A stretch of 64,000 nucleotides of DNA from Acidimicrobiales bacterium (GTDB lineage: Bacteria > Actinomycetota > Acidimicrobiia > Acidimicrobiales > Poriferisodalaceae): assembly GCA_041394185.1 (NCBI GenBank), contig JAWKIQ010000002.1, positions 496,001-560,000 on the forward strand. The letters run 5' to 3'. Each line of letters starts with the position of its first letter. Position 1 is the first letter of the stretch. Shown in pieces: positions 35,980 through 44,806 of this stretch. The position numbers were made by a program, and so were the translations under genes. The notes under the pieces were generated by a model. The model was not told the DNA's origin. It did no database searches and saw only the letters and a program-made list of their open reading frames with translations.

Positions 35980-37056
35980 TCAGGTCGCGGCCGCTGTCTC
36001 CAGGTCTTCGTGGGCATCGATGGTGGCGAAGTGCATGATGCCCTTGGCTGTGGGTACCGAGTGGCTGACCCGAACCCTGACCTCATTGCCAAGCTGTTCG
36101 GCCGCGTCGGAGACCACGACCATGGAACCGTCGGACCTGTACCCGACACCCTGGCCGGGCTCGGAACCCTCGCGGACCAGCTCGATGCTGAGCACCTCGC
36201 CGGGCATCACCTCTGACCGCAATCCGTCGGCCAGCCGCGACACGAACAGGGTGGACACTCCCTGTAGCTCGGCCACACGGGCCAACGGTTGATCGTTGGT
36301 GATCAGCCTGACGTTCAGGCGGCGTCCGAGGGTGACGAGCTTGGCGTCGACGTGTTTGACCTCTGGCACCTCGTCGTCGATGACCCTCAGCGAGACCGTG
36401 CCCTCGTCGTCGAGCACGTCGAGCAGCTCGAGCGCCTTGCGGCCCCTGCGCCGCTTGGTCGGGTCTTGGGCATCCGCGATCGCCTGAATCTCGTCGAGCA
36501 CAAATCGGGGAACCAACAAGGTTCCACGAATGAAGCCCGACCTCACGATCTCGAGAAGCCTGCCGTCCAACACAGCGCTGGAATCAACCAGCAATGCGTC
36601 GCCGGCCGGGGCCTCGCCCAGGCGTCTCGACGCTGACAACCCAATGGGTGACAGGCCCAGAAGGGCCCAGAAGTCGGCACTGGCACGCAACCCGAACCTG
36701 GTGCCGATCGACATTCCGAGCCAGCAGACGACGGCCGCGACCGGACCACCAAATCGCCAGCCCATGCCCAGCAGCGCACCCGTGCCGGCAACGATCCCCA
36801 GAATGCCACCGAACGTTCCGAACACTGCGCCCGACACCATCTCGGCCGGCGACCATGGCAGCTTCATGTTCTCGAGGCCGTCGACGGTGCGGGACACGCG
36901 CCGGCCCAGGACACCGCCGATGACGTACCCGATACCGGCACCCAGAGTTGCTCCGACGAAGGGCGATACCTCGCCGCCTGCAGTCATCAGCGCAACTTCG
37001 TGGCCGGCCGCTGTGAGGAGCAAAACGATGAGGAGCCTGATGGTCTCGACGAACAA
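35980..37056 (-). CDS. PIN/TRAM-domain membrane protein (YacL-like nuclease family)
   Basis: 358 residues. About four helices in the first 150 residues, then a PIN domain beginning LLVDSSAVLDGRLLEIVRSGF (the first catalytic aspartates) and carrying VPRFVLDEIQAIAD and ITNDQPLARVAELQG, then a TRAM-like C-terminal segment (EVRVRVSHSVPT). Likely a membrane-linked RNA-processing nuclease. The start is TTG 37054-37056 with a strong GAGGAGG seven bases before it, a case where the ribosome-binding site decides for a TTG. It is divergent from the Crp-like gene and upstream of ispD. Confidence 0.87.
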   Translation of the reverse strand: MFVETIRLLIVLLLTAAGHEVALMTAGGEVSPFVGATLGAGIGYVIGGVLGRRVSRTVDGLENMKLPWSPAEMVSGAVFGTFGGILGIVAGTGALLGMGWRFGGPVAAVVCWLGMSIGTRFGLRASADFWALLGLSPIGLSASRRLGEAPAGDALLVDSSAVLDGRLLEIVRSGFIRGTLLVPRFVLDEIQAIADAQDPTKRRRGRKALELLDVLDDEGTVSLRVIDDEVPEVKHVDAKLVTLGRRLNVRLITNDQPLARVAELQGVSTLFVSRLADGLRSEVMPGEVLSIELVREGSEPGQGVGYRSDGSMVVVSDAAEQLGNEVRVRVSHSVPTAKGIMHFATIDAHEDLETAAAT

Positions 37057-37200
37057 CTCAGCTCCTCCTCTCGCTCCAACAGTGCGGTATCACGCCACTA
37101 CCAAACTCCATCGGCAGACCCGCGGCGAGATGTAAACCGTTTGACGAGTTTGTGCGATGTGCGAGGCTCGGCTTCAGCAGATGTGTCGTACGCCACTACC

Positions 37201-37869
37201 ATGAGTCCGATGGACGATCGCCAACTGCTCATGTCGGTCGAGATGCTGTCGGGGCTCACAGACTCCGAACTCGACGAACTCCAGGCGCTGACGGGCGACA
37301 TCCAGTTGCGACGCAACGAGGTGTTGTTCTCTGAACACGACGAAGCCGACTGCCTGTTCGTCGTCCGAGATGGTCGCCTGGCCATCGTTCGCGACTCGTT
37401 CGACGGGCGCGAGTCGGTTCTGGCGTTGCTGACCGCGGGTGATCTGGTGGGTGAGATGCCGTTGTTCGACGGCGCCCCACGGAGCGCAAAGGTGAAGGCG
37501 CTCGAGCCCACCAGCCTAGTGAAGGTTCCCTACGAGCCGCTGCGACGCATGTACACCGCCAGGCCCGAGCTGCTGTGGGGAGCCGTGTCGCTGCTGGCGT
37601 CGCGGCTGCGGACGATGGACGACGCCCTGGCCGACACCATGTTCCTCGATGTCGCCGGCCGCACCGCCAAGAAACTGTTGGAGATGGCGGGCGACGAAGA
37701 CGAGTTCCAGTTGCCTGTGACCCAAGAAGAACTGGCACAGATGGTCGGGGCCAGTCGGGAGCGGGTGAACAAGGCGTTGTCGTCGTTCAACCGGCTCGGT
37801 TGGCTTGAACAACGCGAGCGCACCTACCTGATCACCAACCGCGACGCCCTCACGCAGCGATCTCTTTGA
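37201..37869 (+). CDS. Crp/Fnr-family transcription regulator
   Basis: 222 residues. N-terminal cyclic-nucleotide-binding fold with VVRDGRLAIVRDSFDGRESVLALLTAGDLVGEMPLFDGAPRSAKVKA; the GEMPLFDGAPRSA part corresponds to the phosphate-binding cassette of CRP including Arg-Ser, so cAMP may bind. The C-terminal helix-turn-helix is TQEELAQMVGASRERVNKAL. Starts ATG 37201; ATG 37210 is an alternative. It overlaps radA at its 3' end by 20 bases, tail to tail. The direct repeat ACGCCACTACCA (37092 and 37190) flanks its upstream region. Confidence 0.93.
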   Translation: MSPMDDRQLLMSVEMLSGLTDSELDELQALTGDIQLRRNEVLFSEHDEADCLFVVRDGRLAIVRDSFDGRESVLALLTAGDLVGEMPLFDGAPRSAKVKALEPTSLVKVPYEPLRRMYTARPELLWGAVSLLASRLRTMDDALADTMFLDVAGRTAKKLLEMAGDEDEFQLPVTQEELAQMVGASRERVNKALSSFNRLGWLEQRERTYLITNRDALTQRSL

Positions 37870-39208
37870 CCCGATCGATTCCGAAGCCCAAGCGAGCCAG
37901 GGTTTCGACGACGTCGACGGCCCGATGTACGCGCCCACCAGGTGCAACCGGAGACCCGGCGGGCACGATCACAGCCCCGTAACCCAGCCGCGCAGCCTCG
38001 GCCATGCGCCGGTCGATGTCTGCCACTTGGCGAACCTCACCGCCCAGGCCCACCTCGCCACAGGCGACTATGTCGGGAGGCAGAGGTTCGTCGTACAGGG
38101 CCGAGACCACGGCCAAGGCAACTGCGAGGTCGATGCCCGGCTCTGTGACCTTGGCGCCGCCGACTATCGACACGAACACGTCGCGCTTTGCCAGCGGCAA
38201 TCGGCAGCGGCGCTCGAGAACCGCCAACAGCAGCGAGAGGCGACGCTGATCGAACCCCTGGACCACCCGTCGTGGCGAGGCCAGGTTGGTCTCGGAAACC
38301 AGGGCCTGCACCTCGACCAGAAGAGGCCGGCTGCCGTCGAGGACCGGCGCAACGATCGACCCGGGAACACCCGGGCGCCGATCGGCCAGGAACAGCCGGC
38401 TCGGATCGTCGACAGACACAAGGCCGCTCGGGCCCATTTCGAACACGCCCAACGACCTTGTCGAACCGAAGCGGTGCTTGACCGCCCTGAGGAAACGCAG
38501 GGCGTGGTGCCGGTCGCCCTCGAAGGTGAGAACCGTGTCGACGACGTGCTCGAGCACTCGTGGGCCGGCGATGTTGCCTTCCTTGGTGACATGGCCGACA
38601 AGCACGACGGACGACGAGGTCGCCCGCGCCACCCGCACCAAGCTGTGGGCCGCCTCACGCACCTGGGTCACCGAACCAGGGGTGCCGGGCTGATCGGGCT
38701 GGTAAACGCTTTGGACCGAGTCGACGATGACGACGTCTGGCCGCAACGTTTCGATCTCCGATGTGATGGCGCCGACGTCGATGACGTCGGTGATGAACAC
38801 ACCATCGGCCACCGCGCCCAGGCGTGCGGCCCTGTCGCGCACCTGGGTCATCGACTCTTCGGCCGACACATACAACACCTTGCGGCCCGAGCGAGCCACC
38901 GAACCCGCCGCCTGCACCAGCAGCGTCGATTTGCCGATGCCAGGCTCGCCGCCAAGCAGGGTGACCGAGCCGGCCACCAGGCCACCGCCCAGAACCAGAT
39001 CCAGCTGATCGATACCCGTTGGGTCGTGGGGTTGAGCCGCGGAACTGACCGAAGCAAGGGGCACCGCCGAAGCCGCCGTGAGGCCGCCGACCGTGGCGGT
39101 TTTTTCTACGAGCGTGTTCCACTCGCCACAGGAAGCGCACTGACCTGTCCACTTTGGAGCCGGTGTCGAGCACGACCGACACAGATACGAGACCTTGTTT
39201 CGAGCCAC
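37850..39208 (-). CDS. radA: DNA repair ATPase RadA
   Basis: 452 residues. RecA-like ATPase that processes recombination intermediates. The N-terminal zinc finger CRSCSTPAPKWTGQCASC, Walker A GGEPGIGKSTLLVQAA, Walker B VVIVDSVQSVY, and C-terminal Lon-like domain (VFVSIVGGAKVTEPGIDLAVA) are all present. The RadA KNRFG motif reads KHRFGSTRSLG. GTG 39206-39208 is chosen because it directly precedes ARNKVSYLC, the usual N-terminus; sequence further upstream is antisense-like. It is the last gene of clpC-lipoprotein-radA and overlaps the Crp gene. Confidence 0.95.
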   Translation of the reverse strand: MARNKVSYLCRSCSTPAPKWTGQCASCGEWNTLVEKTATVGGLTAASAVPLASVSSAAQPHDPTGIDQLDLVLGGGLVAGSVTLLGGEPGIGKSTLLVQAAGSVARSGRKVLYVSAEESMTQVRDRAARLGAVADGVFITDVIDVGAITSEIETLRPDVVIVDSVQSVYQPDQPGTPGSVTQVREAAHSLVRVARATSSSVVLVGHVTKEGNIAGPRVLEHVVDTVLTFEGDRHHALRFLRAVKHRFGSTRSLGVFEMGPSGLVSVDDPSRLFLADRRPGVPGSIVAPVLDGSRPLLVEVQALVSETNLASPRRVVQGFDQRRLSLLLAVLERRCRLPLAKRDVFVSIVGGAKVTEPGIDLAVALAVVSALYDEPLPPDIVACGEVGLGGEVRQVADIDRRMAEAARLGYGAVIVPAGSPVAPGGRVHRAVDVVETLARLGFGIDRVKEIAA

Positions 39209-39254
39209 CGCCCAAGTCTCGCAGAGGGGTGGGACGTCGCGTGGGGCTTCGGAG

Positions 39255-40034
39255 CTAAATCGTCGGAACCCTGGTGGTGGGCCGACGACGCCGATGCACC
39301 ACCACCAGCGCGCCCGCCAGCACGGCAGCGGCCATCCACGACAACGCCACCCAACGCCAGGCCCGGTCATAGTCGGCCCTGGCGTCTGCAGCCTGAGCCC
39401 TCGACTCGAGCACAGAGCCGTCTATTGCAGTAGCCATCACATCGACCGACCTGGCGGCTTCATCGGACAACAGAACCGATGCGTCCTGGGGTGGTTGACC
39501 CGGAACGCTCGCGTGGACAGACACCGATACCGCGCCGTCGAGGGGGCCGCCGGCACGCGCCTCGAGCTCGGCGAGGCTTTCGCCGAAGGGTTCGCCACCG
39601 AACAACTGACCCAGTTCGGGGTCGGTGAAGTCCGCGACCGTGGCCTCGGGCAAGGCCGACAACGCCACCCGGTAGTCCGTTCGGCCGATCGAGGGCACGA
39701 CCTCAACAGCCGATACTTCGAACAGTCGCCCATCGTCGACCTGGGAAACCACCCGTGCGACATCTTCGGGTGACACGTCGTTCAGAGCGAGCTCGAGCCG
39801 AGCCCCACCGTCGACGGCCTCGGGGCCGCTGACGGCCCAACCCGAGTCGATCACGCCACCCAGATCGATGGTGTCGAGATCGATACCGGAGACAACCTCG
39901 TCATCGGCGTAGAGAGTGAACATGACCGAGGACGTTCCGTCCTCGGCCATGTCGACATTCAGAGCTAGGTCTAATCGGCACCCGGTGAGCAGGGCCGACG
40001 CTGCCGCCAGCGACAGCGCAGCCTTGTACCTCAC
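39255..40034 (-). CDS. LppM-like lipoprotein with C-terminal anchor
   Basis: 259 residues. Signal peptide with lipobox LLTGC (residues 15-19), then a beta-rich domain (LYADDEVVSGIDLDT, VSPEDVARVVSQVDDGRLFEV) and a second (VSVSVHASVPGQPPQDAS), a C-terminal membrane helix VALSWMAAAVLAGALVVV and a cationic RRRRPTTR tail. The layout resembles the mycobacterial LppM domain, a lipoprotein involved in envelope lipid traffic, but homology is inferred. GTG 40032-40034 overlaps the clpC stop (GTGA), so it is translationally coupled to clpC. Confidence 0.75.
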   Translation of the reverse strand: MRYKAALSLAAASALLTGCRLDLALNVDMAEDGTSSVMFTLYADDEVVSGIDLDTIDLGGVIDSGWAVSGPEAVDGGARLELALNDVSPEDVARVVSQVDDGRLFEVSAVEVVPSIGRTDYRVALSALPEATVADFTDPELGQLFGGEPFGESLAELEARAGGPLDGAVSVSVHASVPGQPPQDASVLLSDEAARSVDVMATAIDGSVLESRAQAADARADYDRAWRWVALSWMAAAVLAGALVVVHRRRRPTTRVPTI

Positions 40035-42550
40035 TCAGCGCCGGCGTCGGCCATCTCGATCTGAGGCGGCTCGAACCCTTCGATCGCACGGAACACGATC
40101 TCGTCGTTCTCCTCGTCGGCGTCGACGATGATGATGTTCCCGGCGTGGAACTCCTTGTAGAGAATGCGCTCGGACAGAGCGTCCTCGACATGGCGCTGGA
40201 TTGCGCGGCGCAGCGGTCGTGCACCCAACGTCGGGTCGTAGCCCTTGCGAGCCAGCATCGTCTTGGCAGCATCGGTGAGCTCGAGGCCCAGGCCCTGAGC
40301 TTCGAGTTGCTTTGCAGTGCGGGCGATCATGAGGTCGACGATCTCGGTGACCTCCTCGAGCGAGAGCTCGTGGAAGACGATGGTTTCGTCGATGCGGTTC
40401 AAGAACTCTGGGCGGAAGTGTTCCTTCAGAGCGTCGTTGACCTTTTCCTTCATGCGGGCGTAGCTGACAGCCTCGTCGACCTTGGAGAAGCCAACATTGA
40501 CCTTGCGGAGATCGCGGGTACCCAGGTTCGAGGTCATGATCAGGATCGTGTTGCGGAAGTCGACCGAGCGACCCTGAGAGTCGGTGAGGCGACCCTCTTC
40601 GAGGATCTGCAGCAGCGTGTTGAACACGTCTGGATGCGCCTTCTCGACCTCGTCGAACAGCACCACCGAGAACGGCTTGCGTCGGACGGCCTCTGTGAGT
40701 TGGCCGCCCTCGTCGTAGCCGACATAGCCCGGGGGCGAACCCACCAGACGGCTGACGGTGTGCTTCTCCATGTACTCGGACATGTCGAGGCTGATGAGAG
40801 AATCCTCGTCGCCGAACAAGAACTCGGCGAGGGTCTTGGCGAGCTCGGTCTTGCCGACACCCGATGGGCCCAAGAAGATGAACGAGCCACCCGGGCGGCG
40901 CGGATCCTTGAGGCCCGCACGCGTGCGGCGGATCGCCTGGCTGACCGCCTTGATGGCGTCTTCTTGACCGATCACCCGCTCGTGGAGGACGTCCTCCATG
41001 CGAAGAAGCTTCTGGGTCTCTTCCTCGGTGAGCTTGTAGACCGGGATACCGGTCCAGATCGACAGAACCTCGGCGATGGCCTCCTCGTCGACCTCGTCGA
41101 AGAGGTCGACCCCCTCGGCCTTGATCTGGGTCTCCATCTCGGACTTCTGCTCGAGGAGCTGCTTCTCCTCGTCGCGCAGCGACCCGGCGAGCTCGAAGTC
41201 CTGGTCTTCGACGGCCTGCTTCTTGCGCTCGACGACGTCGGCGATCTTGTTCTCGATCTCCTTGTAGTCGGGCGGGGTCTCCATGCGCTTGATCCGCAAC
41301 CGCGAGCCGGCCTCGTCGATGAGGTCGATGGCCTTGTCCGGCAGCTGGCGATCGGAGATGTAGCGATCGGCGAGGTTGGCTGCGGCCACCAACGCCTGAT
41401 CGGTGATGGTGACCCTGTGATGCGCCTCGTAGCGGTCGCGAAGTCCCTTCAAGATCTCGATTGTGTGTGCCACGGTGGGCTCGTCGACCTTGATGGGCTG
41501 GAAGCGACGCTCGAGGGCAGCGTCTTTCTCGAGATGCTTGCGATACTCGTCCAGGGTGGTGGCACCGATGGTCTGCAGTTCGCCGCGAGCCAGCATTGGC
41601 TTGAGGATCGACGCAGCGTCGATGGCGCCCTCTGCAGCGCCGGCGCCCACCAGGGTGTGGAGCTCGTCGATGAACAGAATGATGTCGCCGCGGGTCTTGA
41701 TCTCTTTGAGGACCTTCTTGAGGCGCTCTTCGAAGTCACCCCGATAACGCGAGCCGGCGACGAGGGCGCCGAGGTCGAGTGTGTAGAGGTGCTTGTTCTT
41801 GAGTGTCTCGGGCACATCACCGCTGACGATGCGCTGAGCGAGGCCCTCGACAATTGCGGTCTTGCCGACACCCGGCTCACCGATGAGGACCGGATTGTTC
41901 TTGGTGCGACGAGACAAGACCTGCATGACACGCTCGGTCTCGCGCGATCGACCGATGACCGGGTCGAGGCCCTTCTCGCGGGCGACCTGGGTGAGGTTGC
42001 GGCCGAACTGGTCGAGGACGACCGAGCCCGACTGGTTGCCTGCCTCGCCCGCATTGCTTCCGGTGGAAGCGCCTGCGGTCTCCTTGCCAGACGAACCCGA
42101 CGATGCAGGACCCGAATAGCCAGAGAGCAACTGGATGACCTGCTGGCGAACCCTGGACAGATCCGCGCCCAGCTTGACGAGGACCTGGGCAGCGACACCC
42201 TCGCCCTCGCGGATCAGCCCCAACAAGATGTGTTCGGTGCCGATGTAGTTGTGACCGAGCTGCAGCGCCTCGCGCAATGACAGCTCGAGAACCTTCTTGG
42301 CGCGCGGGGTGAATGGGATGTGCCCCGAGGGCGAAGACCCGCCCTGGCCGATGATCTCCTCTACCTGGCTGCGAACAGCCTCGAGGGAGATGCCGAGCGA
42401 TTCGAGAGCCTTGGCGGCAACCCCCTCGCCCTCGTGAATGAGCCCGAGCAAGATGTGCTCGGTGCCGATGTAGTTGTGGTTGAGCAGGCGAGCTTCTTCT
42501 TGCGCCAGCACCACGACTCGACGTGCCCTGTCTGTGAACCTCTCGAACAC
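40031..42550 (-). CDS. clpC: ATP-dependent Clp protease ATPase subunit ClpC
   Basis: 839 residues. Hexameric unfoldase delivering substrates to ClpP. Double N-terminal Clp_N repeat (YIGTEHILLGLI repeated near residues 27 and 102), first AAA module with Walker A GEPGVGKTAIVEGLAQR, UVR-like coiled coil (VERKKQAVEDQDFELAGSLRDEE), second AAA module with GPSGVGKTELAKTLAEFLFG and sensor regions, ClpP-binding loop region near the C-terminus. Starts ATG 42550 in a 220-base upstream region with a 13-base palindrome. Clustered with radA, as in related genomes. Confidence 0.97.
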   Translation of the reverse strand: MFERFTDRARRVVVLAQEEARLLNHNYIGTEHILLGLIHEGEGVAAKALESLGISLEAVRSQVEEIIGQGGSSPSGHIPFTPRAKKVLELSLREALQLGHNYIGTEHILLGLIREGEGVAAQVLVKLGADLSRVRQQVIQLLSGYSGPASSGSSGKETAGASTGSNAGEAGNQSGSVVLDQFGRNLTQVAREKGLDPVIGRSRETERVMQVLSRRTKNNPVLIGEPGVGKTAIVEGLAQRIVSGDVPETLKNKHLYTLDLGALVAGSRYRGDFEERLKKVLKEIKTRGDIILFIDELHTLVGAGAAEGAIDAASILKPMLARGELQTIGATTLDEYRKHLEKDAALERRFQPIKVDEPTVAHTIEILKGLRDRYEAHHRVTITDQALVAAANLADRYISDRQLPDKAIDLIDEAGSRLRIKRMETPPDYKEIENKIADVVERKKQAVEDQDFELAGSLRDEEKQLLEQKSEMETQIKAEGVDLFDEVDEEAIAEVLSIWTGIPVYKLTEEETQKLLRMEDVLHERVIGQEDAIKAVSQAIRRTRAGLKDPRRPGGSFIFLGPSGVGKTELAKTLAEFLFGDEDSLISLDMSEYMEKHTVSRLVGSPPGYVGYDEGGQLTEAVRRKPFSVVLFDEVEKAHPDVFNTLLQILEEGRLTDSQGRSVDFRNTILIMTSNLGTRDLRKVNVGFSKVDEAVSYARMKEKVNDALKEHFRPEFLNRIDETIVFHELSLEEVTEIVDLMIARTAKQLEAQGLGLELTDAAKTMLARKGYDPTLGARPLRRAIQRHVEDALSERILYKEFHAGNIIIVDADEENDEIVFRAIEGFEPPQIEMADAGAE

Positions 42551-42609
42551 GGACCCTCCGTCCTTTACACGCCGGATGTCGCTGTAGCCGACGTGACGCT
42601 CTTCGATCT

Positions 42610-42622
42610 CGCTTCAGAAGCG
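42610..42622. promoter_or_regulatory. Palindrome upstream of clpC, possible operator
   Basis: CGCTTC, A, GAAGCG forms a perfect 6-1-6 inverted repeat about 60 bases upstream of the clpC start. Clp genes in actinobacteria are controlled by ClgR, whose sites contain CGC and GCG half-sites, but spacing here does not match exactly. Regulatory role is a suggestion only. Confidence 0.35.
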
Positions 42623-42770
42623 CAAACCCGAGTGTACCGGGCACATGTGACAGCATCTCCTCGCGATTGCGTCAAGGCCGTCAACATGGTGTTTCCATCG
42701 GCCGAACCGCACCCGAGATGAGGGGCCCGAGCGTGGCGGGTGTGGCCGTGGGCAGATACGTTGGGCCACG

Positions 42771-43727
42771 ATGTCGATCGATCTTCTCGCCTGGCGTCAC
42801 TCGCCCGACCAAGACCGGCTGTCAATCGAACAGACGCTCAGCAGGGCGTGTGACGCGAAAGACCCGCAGCTCAGCCTGCTCGCCGTGCAGGCCGTCACGC
42901 CGGTGACCTGTCGCCTACGCGCCTCGACGACCGTGCTGGGCGCGCTCGAGCGCTCGGACGCAGACGCTTCGTCGGCCCTCTTGAGCGCGGATCTGCTGAA
43001 TGCCGCCGCGGCCGTCGAGCTCGTGCACATCGGCGCGGTGACACACGACGACGTGATCGACTCGGTGACCACACGCAGTGAGTCGCCTACCGTCAACGCG
43101 ACCGCCGGCAACCTGCAGGCGATACTGGCCGGCGACTTCTTGATGGCCAGAGCATCAGAGTACGCCGCGGCCCACGGCACCCAGATCGCCCAGATGCTGG
43201 CCGAAACCATCGGCTGGATATGCGAGGGCAGGGCCCGCCAACTTCAGCAATCGGGTAGCGCTCGGCCCACCCCCGAAGAACGCATCGACACCATCAGCAC
43301 GCGCCACGCCAGCCTGTTCTCGACCGGCGCCACCATCGGCGCCCTTGTCGCCGGAGCCAGCAGCGACAGCGCGGATGCGATCGGCCAAGCCGGCATGGCG
43401 CTGGGACGATCGATCGCCATCTTCTACGACGTGACGCGAATCGTGTCCGGCGATCCGGGGACTGGTACAGGTCCGCTGGCAGATCTCGACCGCCACGTGT
43501 GGACGCTGCCAATGACCATCGCCGGCCCAGATCTGATGGACCGCGCCCAAAGCGGCGCAAACCCCCAAGAGCTCAGGGACGAACTGATGGCCGAACCTCG
43601 GGCGAGCGCCATCTCGATGGGTCGCTCGGAACTCGATGCGGCCCGGACCGGACTCGAACCCGGTTCGCCGCTGCACTCGGCCTGCGGCATCGTCGCCCAG
43701 GCATTCGACCAGCTGGCTCGGGCCTGA
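42771..43727 (+). CDS. Degenerate polyprenyl synthetase-like protein
   Basis: 318 residues in the all-alpha isoprenyl synthase fold. VELVHIGAVTHDDVID keeps the first aspartate-rich motif DDxxD, and NATAGNLQAILAGDFLMARA follows, but the second motif reads FYDVTRIVSGD where active enzymes have DDxxD, and the lysine and arginine of GGKRLRP are missing. It may be catalytically weak or serve as a subunit of a heteromer, as in heptaprenyl or hexaprenyl synthases. It converges on an intact homologue at 43743, 15 bases apart. ATG 42771. Confidence 0.8.
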   Translation: MSIDLLAWRHSPDQDRLSIEQTLSRACDAKDPQLSLLAVQAVTPVTCRLRASTTVLGALERSDADASSALLSADLLNAAAAVELVHIGAVTHDDVIDSVTTRSESPTVNATAGNLQAILAGDFLMARASEYAAAHGTQIAQMLAETIGWICEGRARQLQQSGSARPTPEERIDTISTRHASLFSTGATIGALVAGASSDSADAIGQAGMALGRSIAIFYDVTRIVSGDPGTGTGPLADLDRHVWTLPMTIAGPDLMDRAQSGANPQELRDELMAEPRASAISMGRSELDAARTGLEPGSPLHSACGIVAQAFDQLARA

Positions 43728-43742
43728 GCGGCCCAAGGAGCT

Positions 43743-44759
43743 TCAGACCCCTACGGGCCCGATCTCGAGGTCGTCGCCCAGAGTCGACAAGGCCCACACG
43801 CGATAATCCTCGGGCAGGCGTCGCAGACCCTGAACGGTCGGGTGGTCGTCGAAGGTGTCGAGTGCCGAAACCGCCGACTTCTCGAAGTCGAGCGCCACGG
43901 CCAGTGCATGTTCGATGCCGCCAGAAGCAGCAACCAGTCGGCTGGCATGTGCCGAGGTCTCGTAGTCGACCGGGCCGTCTAGCAGGGCCGACAACTCGTC
44001 GCCGCGGTCGCCGGCCAGGGCGTGCAATACGGGCAAGGTATAGACACCGGCACGCAAGTCGCTGCCCACCGGCTTGCCCAGCCGCTCGGGGTCGGCCACC
44101 AGGTCGAGTACGTCGTCGACGATCTGGAACGACATGCCGAAGGCTCGGGCGTAGATGCCCAGAGCGTCGACGAGTTCTGGTGGGGCGTCGGCCGCAAGAC
44201 CGCCCATGCGGGCCGACACGTCGAACAGCGCTGCTGTCTTGGCCTCGATCGACGCGAAGTGTTGTTCGATGGTGCGATGACGGTCTTCGAGCTGGACGGT
44301 CTCTTGGTGCTGGCCCACGCACAGCTCGATGACGGTGCGGGCGAGAACGCGGGCAGCCTCGGCCGACACCCGTGCGGCCTCGACTCCGGCGCGGGCCAAG
44401 ATGTAGTCGCCGGCCAGGATTGCCGGCTCTTCTCCGTCGGTGGCGTTGATGGTGGGCACGCCTCGCCGGGTGGCGGCCTTGTCGAAGATGTCGTCGTGTA
44501 CGAGCGACCCGACCTGCACGAGTTCGACGGCAGCGGCACCCGAGATGACCCGGTCGTCGAACACGTCGAAGACGTGGGCTGCTGCGATCACCATCACCGG
44601 CCGCAGGCGTTTGCCGCCGGACAGGGCCATACGTGTCGACGGCGGCCCCAGACCCACACCGTCCAGCAGCAACGCCTCCGACAAGCGCTCTTCGACCCTG
44701 TCGATGCGCGCGACCAGCTCGTCGACTGCAAGCAGACGGGCCAGGTAGTCGAATTCCAC
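43743..44759 (-). CDS. Polyprenyl diphosphate synthase (trans-isoprenyl, chain-length not assigned)
   Basis: 338 residues. Chain elongation of isoprenyl diphosphates with IPP. Motif GGKRLRPVMVIAAAHVF, first Asp-rich motif LVHDDIFD, second Asp-rich motif QIVDDVLDLVAD, and lysine in LGKPVGSDLRAG are intact. Likely makes a long-chain quinone side chain or related carrier. It is downstream-facing of the degenerate homologue. ATG 44759 follows the end of a short gap from lysS. Confidence 0.92.
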   Translation of the reverse strand: MEFDYLARLLAVDELVARIDRVEERLSEALLLDGVGLGPPSTRMALSGGKRLRPVMVIAAAHVFDVFDDRVISGAAAVELVQVGSLVHDDIFDKAATRRGVPTINATDGEEPAILAGDYILARAGVEAARVSAEAARVLARTVIELCVGQHQETVQLEDRHRTIEQHFASIEAKTAALFDVSARMGGLAADAPPELVDALGIYARAFGMSFQIVDDVLDLVADPERLGKPVGSDLRAGVYTLPVLHALAGDRGDELSALLDGPVDYETSAHASRLVAASGGIEHALAVALDFEKSAVSALDTFDDHPTVQGLRRLPEDYRVWALSTLGDDLEIGPVGV

Positions 44760-44806
44760 GCAGGCAACCTATCGGATGATCGGCTCACCCACAGGCGCCG
44801 CGCACA

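Noticed and set aside
37092..37201. Direct repeat ACGCCACTACCA at 37092-37103 and 37190-37201 before the Crp-like gene
   Set aside because: Too short and lacks flanking mobile-element features for an attachment site; could be chance or a regulator site, not enough to call.
40145..42280. 711-codon open frame opposite clpC
   Set aside because: Shadow of clpC; low-information Leu/Glu/Asp-rich translation.
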